Source: Pukyongia sp.
GTDB taxonomy: Bacteria; Bacteroidota; Bacteroidia; Flavobacteriales; Flavobacteriaceae
Direction of reading: 5' to 3'
Length of the DNA stretch: 64,000 nt
NCBI GenBank assembly: GCA_030148705.1
Contig: JASBSY010000017.1
Location: forward strand, 83,352-147,351
Made by a program: the position numbers and the translations under genes. Position 1 is the stretch's first letter. The number at the start of each line of letters is the position of its first letter. The notes under the pieces are model-generated. The model ran no database searches, was not told the DNA's origin, and saw only the letters and a program-made list of their open reading frames with translations. Of the stretch, positions 19,236 to 26,816 are shown piece after piece.

Positions 19236-19536
19236 GGCAATTGACTCAAATTCATCTGTATTTCACCTTATATTCAGGGAATCTTACGAAGTTAACCATA
19301 AGATTCCCCATTTTTTGTTATAATCCTGTTATTTTTAATGCGGCTGCGAAAAGTGGATTTGGTTGATAAATGTGTGGGTTCTAAGCAAGCACCGCTATGT
19401 TATGTAAGGGTTATCGGAGCTGGAACCCTCAATAAATTGTATATCGCCATGTACTAAAGCAGTACTCTAAAACGTTTTTATTCAATGGAATAACGCAGAG
19501 GTTTAAGAATAATAGGATATTCAGTGCCCAAATTAT
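19236..19536 (+). other. Divergent intergenic region
   Basis: About 300 bases between the dikinase-like gene and the peptidase gene. On the minus strand TGAATTTG (19254-19247) is one mismatch from TAnnTTTG and sits about 12 bases ahead of the ATG at 19235, a possible promoter. A weak AGGGTT/AACCCT stem lies at 19407-19429. I see no RNA gene, open frame or clear plus-strand promoter. Confidence 0.4.
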
Positions 19537-20373
19537 ATGATGATACTTCTACAAGTTGATGAAAATGCCACCTGGCTTGCCCCTTACGCCTACGCAATCG
19601 TATTGTTGGGATTTGCCTTTGCCTTATTTCGGGCTTTCGAAAATTGGTATTCGGCCCGGTACAACAAACCGCTTTTCCGACATTATCTCGTCTTTAAGAA
19701 ACTCAAGCCGAGTCAAACGGCTATTTTGGAATCGGAGTTTATCTTCTATCAGAAGTTATCGGCCAAATACAAAAGACAGTTTCGTCATCGGGTTGCCACG
19801 TTTATATCAGAAAAGAAGTTTATAGGCCGTGAGGGGCTGGAAGTAACGGAACGAATGAAAGTCCTTATTGCGGCTATTGGCTGTATGCTAAGCTTCGGAA
19901 GAAAGAATTATAATTATGGTCTAATAGACTATATTCTGGTTTACCCTTCGGAATTCTATAGTGCTTTAAACGAAGCGCATCACAAGGGTGAGTTCAATCC
20001 GAGGGAACGAGCCCTGGTGTTATCCTGGAAAGATTTTGAAGAAGGCTATAAAATCACAGATGATAATCTAAACTTGGGGATACACGAATTTATGCATGCC
20101 ATGCAACTGGAAGCAAGAAATGGAAATGACATTGATTCATCAAGATTTTTAAAACACTTTCAAAATATATTAAAACAGCTAACTAACCAGGAATTACGGG
20201 CTAAATTAGACGAAACCAGATATTTCCGATCCTATGCGTTTACCAACCAGTACGAATTTATGGCGATACTGGCAGAATATTTCATCGAATCCCCGGACGA
20301 TTTCCGAGCTCATTTCCCTACCCTGTACAACTACACTCAAAAAATCCTCAACTTCAGGTTTGCCGGGTATTGA
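19537..20373 (+). CDS. Zinc metallopeptidase of the MtfA (M90) type
   Basis: A 278-residue product (ATG at 19537; a second ATG three bases on is equally possible). One membrane segment at about 14-32 anchors it, leaving the catalytic part in the cytoplasm or periplasm. The zinc motif H183-E-F-M-H187 lies in LGIHEFMHAMQLE, and a downstream NQYEFMAILAEYF segment supplies the likely third ligand glutamate, as in MtfA. MtfA in enterobacteria is linked to control of the glucose phosphotransferase regulator Mlc, which is not evident here, so the substrate is open. It converges on ypdA with a 20-base overlap. Confidence 0.85.
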   Translation: MMILLQVDENATWLAPYAYAIVLLGFAFALFRAFENWYSARYNKPLFRHYLVFKKLKPSQTAILESEFIFYQKLSAKYKRQFRHRVATFISEKKFIGREGLEVTERMKVLIAAIGCMLSFGRKNYNYGLIDYILVYPSEFYSALNEAHHKGEFNPRERALVLSWKDFEEGYKITDDNLNLGIHEFMHAMQLEARNGNDIDSSRFLKHFQNILKQLTNQELRAKLDETRYFRSYAFTNQYEFMAILAEYFIESPDDFRAHFPTLYNYTQKILNFRFAGY

Positions 20374-21349
20374 TGGTTTCGGCTATGTGCTTTGTAATGA
20401 TTTCGGCATGTATCCTGCTGTTTTCAATAAACCATTTGTGAGTTTCGGTTCCTCCGCAGATCACTCCGGCCAGGTAGATACCTTTCACATTCGATTCCAT
20501 GGTAGTTGGATTATAGGAAGGTAAATATGTTCCGTCTTTAGCAAGTTCAATCCCCAGAGATTCTAAAAATTTAAAATTAGGTCGGTAGCCGGTAAGCGCT
20601 ATAACGAAGTCATTCTCTATAGTTGCAGGACCATCGGGGGTTTGAAGATCTACTTCATTTTCTCGGATTTCGGTGATTTCGGCATTAAAAATAGCTTTGA
20701 TGCTGCCTTCCTTAATTCTGTTTTCAATATCGGGTCGCACCCAGTATTTTACACGCTCACCTATTTGTGGCCCGCGAATTACCATAGTGACTTCACCACC
20801 TTTACGCCATATTTCAAGCGCAGCGTCCACAGCCGAATTACTGGCACCCACCACTATCGTCTTTTGCATCACGTATGGATGTGCTTCTTTGAAATAATGT
20901 GTCACTTTTGGTAAGGACTCTCCGGGGACGTCCAGCATCTTCGGAATATCGTAAAATCCCGTGCTTACAATCACATTTAATACATCGTAAGAAGCTTTAT
21001 CGGAAACCACCTTAAAACCGGTATCCTTTTTTTCTACTCGCTCTACCTTTTCGTACAGGCGAATGTTCAGTTTGTTGGAAGATGCAACCCGCCGGTAATA
21101 TTCAAGGGCCTCATCCCGGTTGGGTTTAGGATTGCTGCTTATAAACGGGATGTCGTTGATCTCAAGTTTCTCTGAAGTTGAAAAGAAACGCATGTTCAAT
21201 GGATAATTGTAGAGCGAATTTGTAAGGGTTCCTTTTTCCAGGACCACGTAATCAAGACCTCGCTGAGCACATTGAAGGGCAGAAGCAATTCCTATGGGGC
21301 CGGCACCAATTATCAGGACATCGAATTGTTTTGTTTTTTCTTTTTTCAT
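20354..21349 (-). CDS. ypdA: YpdA-family FAD/NADPH thiol-disulfide reductase
   Basis: A 331-residue flavoprotein resembling YpdA (Bdr), the putative bacillithiol disulfide reductase. The FAD-binding motif GAGPIG is at about residues 15-20, with the YpdA-like stretch NSLYNYPLNMRFFSTSEKLEI. The NADPH motif GASNSA lies mid-protein and the C-terminal GYRPNF and GVICGGTETHKWFIENSR close the family pattern. No redox-active CxxC of the thioredoxin reductase type is present. The start at 21349 (MKKEKTKQ) is preferred over one six codons upstream because a promoter element sits between them. The 3' end overlaps the convergent peptidase gene. Confidence 0.88.
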   Translation of the reverse strand: MKKEKTKQFDVLIIGAGPIGIASALQCAQRGLDYVVLEKGTLTNSLYNYPLNMRFFSTSEKLEINDIPFISSNPKPNRDEALEYYRRVASSNKLNIRLYEKVERVEKKDTGFKVVSDKASYDVLNVIVSTGFYDIPKMLDVPGESLPKVTHYFKEAHPYVMQKTIVVGASNSAVDAALEIWRKGGEVTMVIRGPQIGERVKYWVRPDIENRIKEGSIKAIFNAEITEIRENEVDLQTPDGPATIENDFVIALTGYRPNFKFLESLGIELAKDGTYLPSYNPTTMESNVKGIYLAGVICGGTETHKWFIENSRIHAEIITKHIAETINTRQT

Positions 21350-21355
21350 CAACGG

Positions 21356-21363
21356 CAAAGATA
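21356..21363 (-). promoter_or_regulatory. -7 element TATCTTTG of ypdA
   Basis: Exact TAnnTTTG seven bases ahead of the ATG at 21349, with a TTG 21 bases further upstream. The spacing implies a very short leader. The element lies directly behind, and its -33 inside, the terminator stem of the upstream gene. Confidence 0.65.
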
Positions 21364-21369
21364 GCAAAA

Positions 21370-21395
21370 GCCCGCCTCAATACTCAAAGCGGGCC
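21370..21395 (-). terminator. Terminator of the NHL-type gene
   Basis: On the minus strand GCCCGC and GCGGGC flank a loop of about 13 bases and are followed by TTTTGC. It is placed between the NHL-type gene and ypdA. Confidence 0.65.
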
Positions 21396-21418
21396 TTGCC
21401 AAAGACTTAAACCATCGT

Positions 21419-22543
21419 TTAATTCTTTTTCACAACAATTTTCTGAGTGGACTTCTGTCCGTTTTCCGATGCAGTGATGAAATATATCCCTTCGATGAGT
21501 TTGGAAGCATCCCAATTCATTGAAGTTTCAGGCTCCAGAGTCTCAACCAGTCTGCCGATGGTGTCGAATACCTGAATTGTATCGTAGCGCATGGCCGCTT
21601 CATCCGAGATACGGAACTGAGTGCCAATGGAAGGAGTTACAAATGAAATATCATGGGCGATATCGGCAACCGATAAGGGGATGTCGTCACGAATCACAAT
21701 CGCATTGGGAGTAAGTAAGGTGGTGCCGGGTTCGACAAAATTCTCGATAAAATTGTAATTGCTGTCATACCTGCGTACCGAACCGTCCGAGCCCACGCCT
21801 ATAAGAATGTCGCCGTTGGGGAAGAAGTCGAACCCCTCACAGCCGTTCACCCCGGTAATAAGGTCTTCAATATAATTGCCTGCAGGGTCGTATCGTTCTA
21901 TAACACCACTGTTGTAATTGAACACCACCAGGTTTCCGCTGGCTTCGAAAAAGATGTTTGTCGGGCCACTTAAACCACTTATAAACGTACCCATATCGGC
22001 ACCGGTAGTACCGTTAAATTTCTGAATGAACGAACCCCCGTAACTCGAAACATAGAGGTCTCCGTTACTATCCCAATCGATTCCTATACTTTGAGGTACA
22101 CCGGTAGCGGTAAAATCTCCCAGGGGAGTACCGTCGAGCTCGAATCGCAATACTCTATTATCGGTATTGCTCCATTGGAGTACATAGAGTTTACCATCCG
22201 GTCCAACCTTCATCCGAGTAGGACCTCCCAGGCCTTCCGCGAAATTTTCGATCAGGTTGCCGGTGGCCCAGTGATGTTTCGAAATAATCCCGGCGGCTCC
22301 CAGATTTGAAATTAAAACAGCTTCCTCGCTGTCGAGAAATATCATGTCTTGTGTCCATACAATGCCATCATCATCGTTTAGTAGTTGCCCTAGAAAGGCG
22401 CCGTTTTCATCGTATTTGGCAACTTGGTAAGGACCACTGTTAAAGTTGGCTGCATCGCTTACATAAACAGCCAGCGTTTGTGCGTTCAATGAGAACGCCA
22501 GGGAGCAGAATGTGAAGTAGAAAAGTAATTTTAAAGTTTTCAT
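21419..22543 (-). CDS. Secreted NHL/SMP-30-like beta-propeller protein with T9SS sorting domain
   Basis: A 374-residue product with signal peptide (MKTLKLLFYFTFCSLAFSLNAQ). Residues about 25-295 contain repeated propeller blades such as GPTRMKVGPDGKLYVLQW, QSIGIDWDSNGDLYVSSYG, GPTNIFFEASGNLVVF and EGFDFFPNGDILIGVG. The last 75 residues (IQVFDTIGRLVETLEPE, GIYFITASENGQKSTQKIVVKKN) form a type A T9SS C-terminal sorting domain, so the protein is expected to cross the outer membrane and be attached or released. The ligand or enzymatic role is unknown. It is monocistronic with its own terminator. Confidence 0.85.
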   Translation of the reverse strand: MKTLKLLFYFTFCSLAFSLNAQTLAVYVSDAANFNSGPYQVAKYDENGAFLGQLLNDDDGIVWTQDMIFLDSEEAVLISNLGAAGIISKHHWATGNLIENFAEGLGGPTRMKVGPDGKLYVLQWSNTDNRVLRFELDGTPLGDFTATGVPQSIGIDWDSNGDLYVSSYGGSFIQKFNGTTGADMGTFISGLSGPTNIFFEASGNLVVFNYNSGVIERYDPAGNYIEDLITGVNGCEGFDFFPNGDILIGVGSDGSVRRYDSNYNFIENFVEPGTTLLTPNAIVIRDDIPLSVADIAHDISFVTPSIGTQFRISDEAAMRYDTIQVFDTIGRLVETLEPETSMNWDASKLIEGIYFITASENGQKSTQKIVVKKN

Positions 22544-22636
22544 AGATCTGGTATTTTTTAGATTACTAGTTCTAAATTCTGCAAAAAGAATAGGTTTTAT
22601 GTTTGAAATTATAATTTCATACTCTTGATTTCTAAA

Positions 22637-23728
22637 TCAAGACTGCAACATCGAGTTGCGAAACTGGCTGGGGGTGCAGCCGTATTTTTTTCTGAAGGCG
22701 GTGTAAAAAGTAGCTTTGTTGTTGAATCCTACCTCGTAGTAAATATTCTGAATGGACAGGTCGCTGGATTTTGAAAGTAGATCTTCAGCTTCCTTCAGTC
22801 GGTAGTTATTGATAAATTGATTGAAATTTTCTCCCGACTTACTGTTGATCACTTTGGAGAGCAGATGTGTTGAAAACCCAAGCCTGTCTGCCAGATGGAC
22901 TAGTCTAAGTTCGTTTTCCACATAGGGCTTCCTGGTTTCCATAAAGTTGGTAACATTCTGGTAGAGCTCATTGAGCATGGATTGCTCCAGGGTGTCATTA
23001 CCATTGGAGGTAGGGAGGAATAAATTTGCATGGAACTCCCCGTCGAATACCTGAGGCTGTTTAAATATAAAAAACCCAATCGCATAAATGGAAAGACTCA
23101 TGGTCATCGATATGAAGTAATCCCACTGATCGTTGAAAAAGGGAAATCTTACCAGTACAAAATATGCCAGGTAAGAAATAACAAATAATGTAAAAAAGGA
23201 TAAGAGAATCACACTCCATCGCTTACGTAATTCGGTATATTGAGTCGTTTCGGTGTGTTTTCTGCGTACCAGGATAAATACAAGCAAGCAGTAAATAAGC
23301 ATGTGGGCCGCGATTAACCACGGATTTCGAACCAACCACTGTAAAGGGATCGCTATGGACGTTAGTTCGGCATATTTCAACCAGAGCACAATATTTGGCA
23401 CCAAAACCAGTAGGGCAGGAGTGAAGTGTAGTACATAGTTGAATTGCACCTTTCGTTGATAAAGGTTTAAAAAATACAGATATAATAAAGGTCCGGAGGC
23501 GTAGTAACACACTGCCGGTAACATGATAAGGTAGGGAAAGCTGTATTGGTAGCCGGTCCAGTACAGAACATATTGAAAGAGGATGACCGAAAATGCCAAT
23601 ACCAGGAAAGCAATTGGAAAATTCTTTCTGTTCTTGGTTGTTATCAGCAGAGTGAAAAGAAATAATCCCATTGTGACTGCCACCAGGAAAATCGAGGTCC
23701 ATGTGTCGAATGATGCGGGTTGTTGCAT
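22637..23728 (-). CDS. Membrane-anchored AraC-family transcriptional regulator
   Basis: The product is 363 residues from the ATG at 23728; a TTG two codons upstream is also in frame. About residues 10-230 have seven to eight hydrophobic segments, which is unusual for a transcription factor but recurrent in Bacteroidota (7TM-type sensor plus AraC). The C-terminal 100 residues are a double helix-turn-helix AraC domain: LADRLGFSTHLLSKVIN, NFNQFINNYRLKEAEDLL, IQNIYYEVGFNNKATFYTAFRKKYGCTPSQFR. It probably senses a signal in or at the inner membrane. No candidate target can be named; the gene stands between the NHL-type gene and rpe. Confidence 0.88.
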   Translation of the reverse strand: MQQPASFDTWTSIFLVAVTMGLFLFTLLITTKNRKNFPIAFLVLAFSVILFQYVLYWTGYQYSFPYLIMLPAVCYYASGPLLYLYFLNLYQRKVQFNYVLHFTPALLVLVPNIVLWLKYAELTSIAIPLQWLVRNPWLIAAHMLIYCLLVFILVRRKHTETTQYTELRKRWSVILLSFFTLFVISYLAYFVLVRFPFFNDQWDYFISMTMSLSIYAIGFFIFKQPQVFDGEFHANLFLPTSNGNDTLEQSMLNELYQNVTNFMETRKPYVENELRLVHLADRLGFSTHLLSKVINSKSGENFNQFINNYRLKEAEDLLSKSSDLSIQNIYYEVGFNNKATFYTAFRKKYGCTPSQFRNSMLQS

Positions 23729-23817
23729 ACTCAAATATACTGTTCAGCTATGAACATTTGCAACAAATGACGGTCTTGACTTATAAATTCCGACTGTAAA
23801 ATTCGGGCTGTAATGGT

Positions 23818-24474
23818 CTATCCCGCAATATTCTTTAGGTTGCTTATGGTGGCCATTGGATCGGAAGATCTGAAGACAAAACTGCCTGCCACCAGGACAT
23901 CGGCTCCGGCTTCTACCAGTGCAGCAGCGTTTTGGTTGGTAACCCCACCGTCGATCTCGATCAGGGTTTCGGTACCTTTTTCCCTGATAAGTTTTTTTAA
24001 GGCTTTAACCTTATTAAAGGTGTTTTCTATAAAACTCTGACCACCAAATCCGGGATTTACACTCATCATACACACAAGGTCGATATCGTCTATGGTGTCT
24101 TCGAGCAGGTGAATACTGCTATGCGGGTTTAGGGCCACACCGGCTTTCATCCCTTCAGCTTTAATCGCCTGAATGGTGCGATGCAGGTGCGTACAGGCTT
24201 CATAGTGAACGGTGAGCACATCAACACCCAGATCGGCAAATGTCTTTATGTAACGATCCGGGTCTACGATCATTAAGTGCGTATCCAGGGGCTTTGTGGC
24301 GTGTTCGGCAATTGCCTTTATAACCGGCATTCCAAAGGAAATATTCGGCACGAATACTCCATCCATTACATCCAGGTGAAACCAATCGGCCCGGCTGTTA
24401 TTAACCATTTCACATTCTTTTTGAAGGTTGGCGAAATCGGATGCCAGGATTGAAGGTGCTAGTTTTGTACTCAT
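23818..24474 (-). CDS. rpe: Ribulose-phosphate 3-epimerase
   Basis: Cytoplasmic TIM-barrel enzyme interconverting ribulose 5-phosphate and xylulose 5-phosphate in the pentose phosphate pathway. The start ATG at 24474 gives MSTKLAPSILASDF, the conserved beginning; the frame opens eight codons earlier. Family motifs are FHLDVMDGVFVPNISFG, VDVLTVHYEA, VCMMSVNPGFGGQSFIE and EIDGGVTNQNA, with metal-binding His and Asp residues in place. The product is 218 residues. It is read downstream of a decayed BLUF gene and the repeat patch that separate it from rpoD. Confidence 0.97.
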   Translation of the reverse strand: MSTKLAPSILASDFANLQKECEMVNNSRADWFHLDVMDGVFVPNISFGMPVIKAIAEHATKPLDTHLMIVDPDRYIKTFADLGVDVLTVHYEACTHLHRTIQAIKAEGMKAGVALNPHSSIHLLEDTIDDIDLVCMMSVNPGFGGQSFIENTFNKVKALKKLIREKGTETLIEIDGGVTNQNAAALVEAGADVLVAGSFVFRSSDPMATISNLKNIAG

Positions 24475-24487
24475 CGCGTTATAGAAG

Positions 24488-24509
24488 GAAAGGCTCAAGC
24501 AGGCCTTTC
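24488..24509 (-). other. Small hairpin between BLUF remnant and rpe
   Basis: GAAAGGC and GCCTTTC flank an eight-base loop, just before rpe on the minus strand. No clear T-run follows, so a terminator function is doubtful; it may be a remnant terminator of the lost BLUF gene. Confidence 0.35.
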
Positions 24510-24517
24510 ACGTATTT

Positions 24518-24754
24518 TTAATTCGGACCGTCCTCAATTTGATTCAGGTAATGCTCAATTTTTAACAGATCTTCTTTTGTTTCAAGCAGGCTGAATCCTG
24601 TGGCATAAGCTGCGAAGATTCGGCGTTCGCTTGGCTGTTTCAGAATTACAAAGATATTTTTATGCCGTGAATCCTCGACTATTTTTTCGAATAAATTTAA
24701 AAGAATCTCTTTCTTGCCTTCGAGTACCTGCAGCGCAGGAAAGTATGGAGGAGT
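24518..24754 (-). pseudogene. C-terminal half of a BLUF blue-light sensor gene
   Basis: Read on the minus strand, an open stretch of 78 codons ends at TAA (24520-24518). It encodes FPALQVLEGKKEILLNLF, then EDSRHKNIF, and QPSERRIFAAYATGFSLL. This matches the second half of BLUF domains (consensus F.Q.LEG....V..L...I..D.RH.N......P...R.F..W.MGF). The N-terminal half, which carries the flavin-contacting Tyr, Asn and Gln, is absent: upstream sequence runs straight into the 7-bp repeat array with no start codon. I read this as a truncated, non-functional photoreceptor gene. The C-terminal tail beyond the domain (about 20 residues) appears intact. Confidence 0.75.
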
Positions 24755-24761
24755 GGTTTTG

Positions 24762-24796
24762 GTGAAGCGTGAAGGGTGAAGAGTGAAGAGTGAATA
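24762..24796 (+). repeat. Heptamer array A (GTGAARN x5)
   Basis: Five consecutive 7-mers: GTGAAGC, GTGAAGG, GTGAAGA, GTGAAGA, GTGAATA. The array abuts the truncation point of the BLUF remnant. Confidence 0.9.
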
Positions 24797-24923
24797 TGGT
24801 CTAAAGTCTAAAGCCGGAAGCCTGTCACTTCGAGCTTGTCCGCCTCACGTAGTATGTGATAAATCTGGCGGATGAATATGAAGTGCGCTAGCTACTTCAT
24901 ATTAGTATCGAGAAGTGGTTGTC
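24783..24923 (+). repeat. Palindromic module, copy 1
   Basis: A 141-base unit repeated at 24966-25106 with a single difference (AGTATGTG against AGTACGTG). It starts with two heptamers and holds GTCTAAA twice. Nested inverted repeats follow: CACTTC near the start against GAAGTG near the end, TCCGCC against GGCGGA, and AATATGAAGT against ACTTCATATT around a GCTAGC centre. It has the look of a REP/MITE-like non-coding element. Confidence 0.9.
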
Positions 24924-24979
24924 GTGAAGGGTGAATAGTGAATAGTGAATAGTGAAGAGTGAAGGGTGAAGAGTGAATA
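24924..24979 (+). repeat. Heptamer array B (GTGAARN x8)
   Basis: Eight consecutive 7-mers link the two palindromic modules without losing phase: GTGAAGG, three GTGAATA, GTGAAGA, GTGAAGG, GTGAAGA, GTGAATA. The last two belong to module copy 2. Confidence 0.9.
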
Positions 24980-25106
24980 TGGTCTAAAGTCTAAAGCCGG
25001 AAGCCTGTCACTTCGAGCTTGTCCGCCTCACGTAGTACGTGATAAATCTGGCGGATGAATATGAAGTGCGCTAGCTACTTCATATTAGTATCGAGAAGTG
25101 GTTGTC
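24966..25106 (+). repeat. Palindromic module, copy 2
   Basis: Near-identical to 24783-24923 at an offset of 183 bases. The offset is the 141-base unit plus six heptamers (42 bases), which suggests duplication by slippage or unequal recombination in the heptamer arrays. Confidence 0.9.
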
Positions 25107-25250
25107 TTGAGGAGTGAAGAGTGAAGAGGGAGTCTAAAGCCTCCGCCTTCGCTAGCCTCCTTCGCAACCCTTGTGCCGCTGAAGCTTTAGCGAAAGCGTA
25201 AAAGGCTACGGCGGCTGAAGAGCTTCGGCGGACGAGGGAAGTTGGGATTG
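25107..25250 (+). repeat. Short heptamer run and a GC-rich inverted-repeat segment
   Basis: 25107-25127 holds three further heptamers (TTGAGGA, GTGAAGA, GTGAAGA). It is followed by GTCTAAAGCC and a GC-rich segment with internal symmetry: CGCTGAAGCTTTAGCG near 25177-25192, GCTGAAGAGCTTCGGC near 25214-25229, and CCTCCGCC against GGCGGA-type arms. No open frame of note is seen. Confidence 0.7.
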
Positions 25251-25285
25251 GTGAAGCGTGAAGGGTGAGGCGTGAGTAGTGAACT
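25251..25285 (+). repeat. Heptamer array D (degenerate, x5)
   Basis: GTGAAGC, GTGAAGG, GTGAGGC, GTGAGTA, GTGAACT. The first two units repeat the order that opens array A; the others show point mutations. Confidence 0.8.
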
Positions 25286-25378
25286 GTTAGTTCAAAACCT
25301 AGAGATTGAGGAGTAAAAGCGATGAAATAGAGACAGAATGATTTTAAAAACCGTAAAATCCTTTTTCGGCCAGCATAG

Positions 25379-25437
25379 GTATTTATTTTGCGTTAAGAAT
25401 TCGCGAATCCCTGTAGAGAATTTAGCAAAATAAATAC
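25379..25437 (+). repeat. Inverted repeat with 13-bp arms
   Basis: GTATTTATTTTGC at 25379-25391 is the exact complement of GCAAAATAAATAC at 25425-25437, around a 33-base loop that itself holds ATTCGCGAAT. The function is unknown; the arms could be ends of a decayed small element. Confidence 0.75.
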
Positions 25438-25501
25438 GGTTTCATTGCGCGGCAGCAGCAATGAAAATGCCTCTGAAAAAGGGGCAAGGTCCTTTTCTTT
25501 G

Positions 25502-25533
25502 TAACTTTCTTTTAGACCAGTAAAAGAAAGTTA
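25502..25533 (+). repeat. Perfect 13-bp hairpin
   Basis: TAACTTTCTTTTA (25502-25514), loop GACCAG, and its complement at 25521-25533. It follows a segment reading GGGGCAAGGTCCTTTTCTTTG. I believe sequences of this kind recur between genes in Flavobacteriaceae, but that is from memory. Confidence 0.75.
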
Positions 25534-25574
25534 ATTAGATAAATTAAAAGGCAATACAAAAAAGAAGAAGCAAA

Positions 25575-25604
25575 ATGTCACTTCATATTAGTATCGAGAA
25601 GCGG
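25575..25604 (+). repeat. Internally deleted third copy of the palindromic module
   Basis: GTCACTTC joins directly to ATATTAGTATCGAGAAG, the start and end of the 141-base module. The join is at the ACTTC that occurs twice in the full unit, so recombination between the two ACTTC copies would produce it. Confidence 0.75.
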
Positions 25605-25608
25605 CTAT

Positions 25609-25641
25609 TAAAGAAAAAACCTCCGGTAATCAGCCGGAGGT
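25609..25641 (-). terminator. rpoD terminator
   Basis: On the minus strand ACCTCCGG, a seven-base loop and CCGGAGGT are followed by TTTTTTC. It is 59 bases after the rpoD stop. Confidence 0.9.
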
Positions 25642-25699
25642 CATTCATCAATCAAAAAACGAACAGTTATTTTATAAACTGTTGTTACTGTTATTGGGA

Positions 25700-26563
25700 T
25701 TATCCCAAGTATGTTTTAAGGATCTTGCTTCTCGAGGTGTGTTTCAATCGGCGGATCGCTTTTTCTTTTATCTGTCGTACACGCTCTCGTGTAAGATCGA
25801 AGGTTTCTCCTATTTCCTCCAGGGTCATAGGATGCTGGTCTCCAAGCCCAAAATACAACCGAATAACATCGGCCTCACGGGGCGTAAGGGTCTCCAATGC
25901 ACGCTCTATCTCCGTTCTGAGCGATTCGTGCAGCAACGACCTATCCGGGTTTGGTGACTCACCACTCCGAAGTACGTCGTAAAGATTCGAATCTTCACCT
26001 TCCACCAAGGGAGCATCCATGGATACATGTCGTCCGCTGTTTTTCATGGATTCCTTTACGTCGTTAATCGTCATATCCAACTCTTTCGCGATTTCTTCAG
26101 CGGAAGGCGGACGTTCGTGTGCCTGCTCAAGAAAGGCGAAGGTTTTATTTATCTTGTTGATGCTGCCAATCTTATTCAAAGGTAAACGAACGATACGAGA
26201 TTGTTCGGCAAGGGCCTGTAAGATCGACTGGCGGATCCACCAAACCGCGTAGGAAATAAATTTAAATCCACGGGTTTCATCGAAACGCTGAGCTGCTTTT
26301 ATAAGCCCAAGATTTCCCTCATTGATAAGATCGGGCAGGGTAAGTCCCTGGTTCTGGTACTGTTTAGCCACCGAAACCACGAAACGCAAATTAGCCTTTG
26401 TTAACTTTTCCAGCGCACGCTGATCACCCGCCTTTATGCGTTGTGCCAACTCTACTTCTTCGTCTGCTGTGATTAAGTCAACTTTACCAATCTCTTGTAG
26501 GTATTTGTCTAAGGAAGCAGTTTCTCTGTTAGTTACCTGCTTCGTAATTTTAAGTTGTCTCAT
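25700..26563 (-). CDS. rpoD: Primary sigma factor RpoD (sigma-A)
   Basis: The 287-residue housekeeping sigma factor recognises the TAnnTTTG-type promoters seen throughout the window. It begins directly with region 1.2 ([16 protein letters not shown]) and lacks the acidic region 1.1 of proteobacterial sigma-70, as is normal in Bacteroidota. Region 2 carries [33 protein letters not shown] and the -10-reading [10 protein letters not shown]. Region 3 is [13 protein letters not shown], and region 4 has the helix-turn-helix [23 protein letters not shown]. The terminator lies between it and the repeat patch. A weak TGTCTTTG element at 26704-26697 is a possible promoter with a leader of about 130 bases. 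Confidence 0.98.
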   Translation of the reverse strand: MRQLKITKQVTNRETASLDKYLQEIGKVDLITADEEVELAQRIKAGDQRALEKLTKANLRFVVSVAKQYQNQGLTLPDLINEGNLGLIKAAQRFDETRGFKFISYAVWWIRQSILQALAEQSRIVRLPLNKIGSINKINKTFAFLEQAHERPPSAEEIAKELDMTINDVKESMKNSGRHVSMDAPLVEGEDSNLYDVLRSGESPNPDRSLLHESLRTEIERALETLTPREADVIRLYFGLGDQHPMTLEEIGETFDLTRERVRQIKEKAIRRLKHTSRSKILKTYLG

Positions 26564-26770
26564 TAAGGTGTATCCTGTATTACTATGTTAGATTTGCTTG
26601 TGCATTAAGTTATACGTAAAAAGGATGCAGAATGTTACAAATGGTTGTGAGCTATTTTTGTTAACTAATCAGTATTTTCGATTTATAATTTCGATGCAAA
26701 GACAGTTCGATATAAATGTATAAACATTAAAATACTATATTTCAATTAGTTGCAGCCCTATATAACAAAA

Positions 26771-26794
26771 AAAGCCTCCCGCAAAGGAGGCTTT
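26771..26794 (-). terminator. Terminator of the 26817 gene
   Basis: AAAGCCTCC and GGAGGCTTT around a short loop, with a T-run on the minus strand. The left arm with its A-run is nearly identical to the terminator of pnp at 30760-30781. Confidence 0.9.
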
Positions 26795-26816
26795 AATAAC
26801 ATTTAAGAAAAGGCAC

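Noticed and set aside
23726..23740. TATATTTG as promoter of the AraC-type gene
   Set aside because: The element overlaps the start codon, so the message would begin after the ATG; probably a chance match.
24762..25285. Possible CRISPR array
   Set aside because: Units are seven bases, contiguous and without unique spacers; the larger repeat has only two full copies. No cas gene is nearby.
25461..25523. 20-codon frame beginning MKMPLKKGQGPF
   Set aside because: It coincides with a recurrent-looking inverted-repeat sequence and ends inside its hairpin loop, so it is more likely repeat DNA than a peptide gene.
25575..25982. Open frame covering the rpoD terminator and the rpoD 3' end
   Set aside because: It reads through a module remnant and a terminator stem, then antisense to region 4 of RpoD; no evidence of coding.
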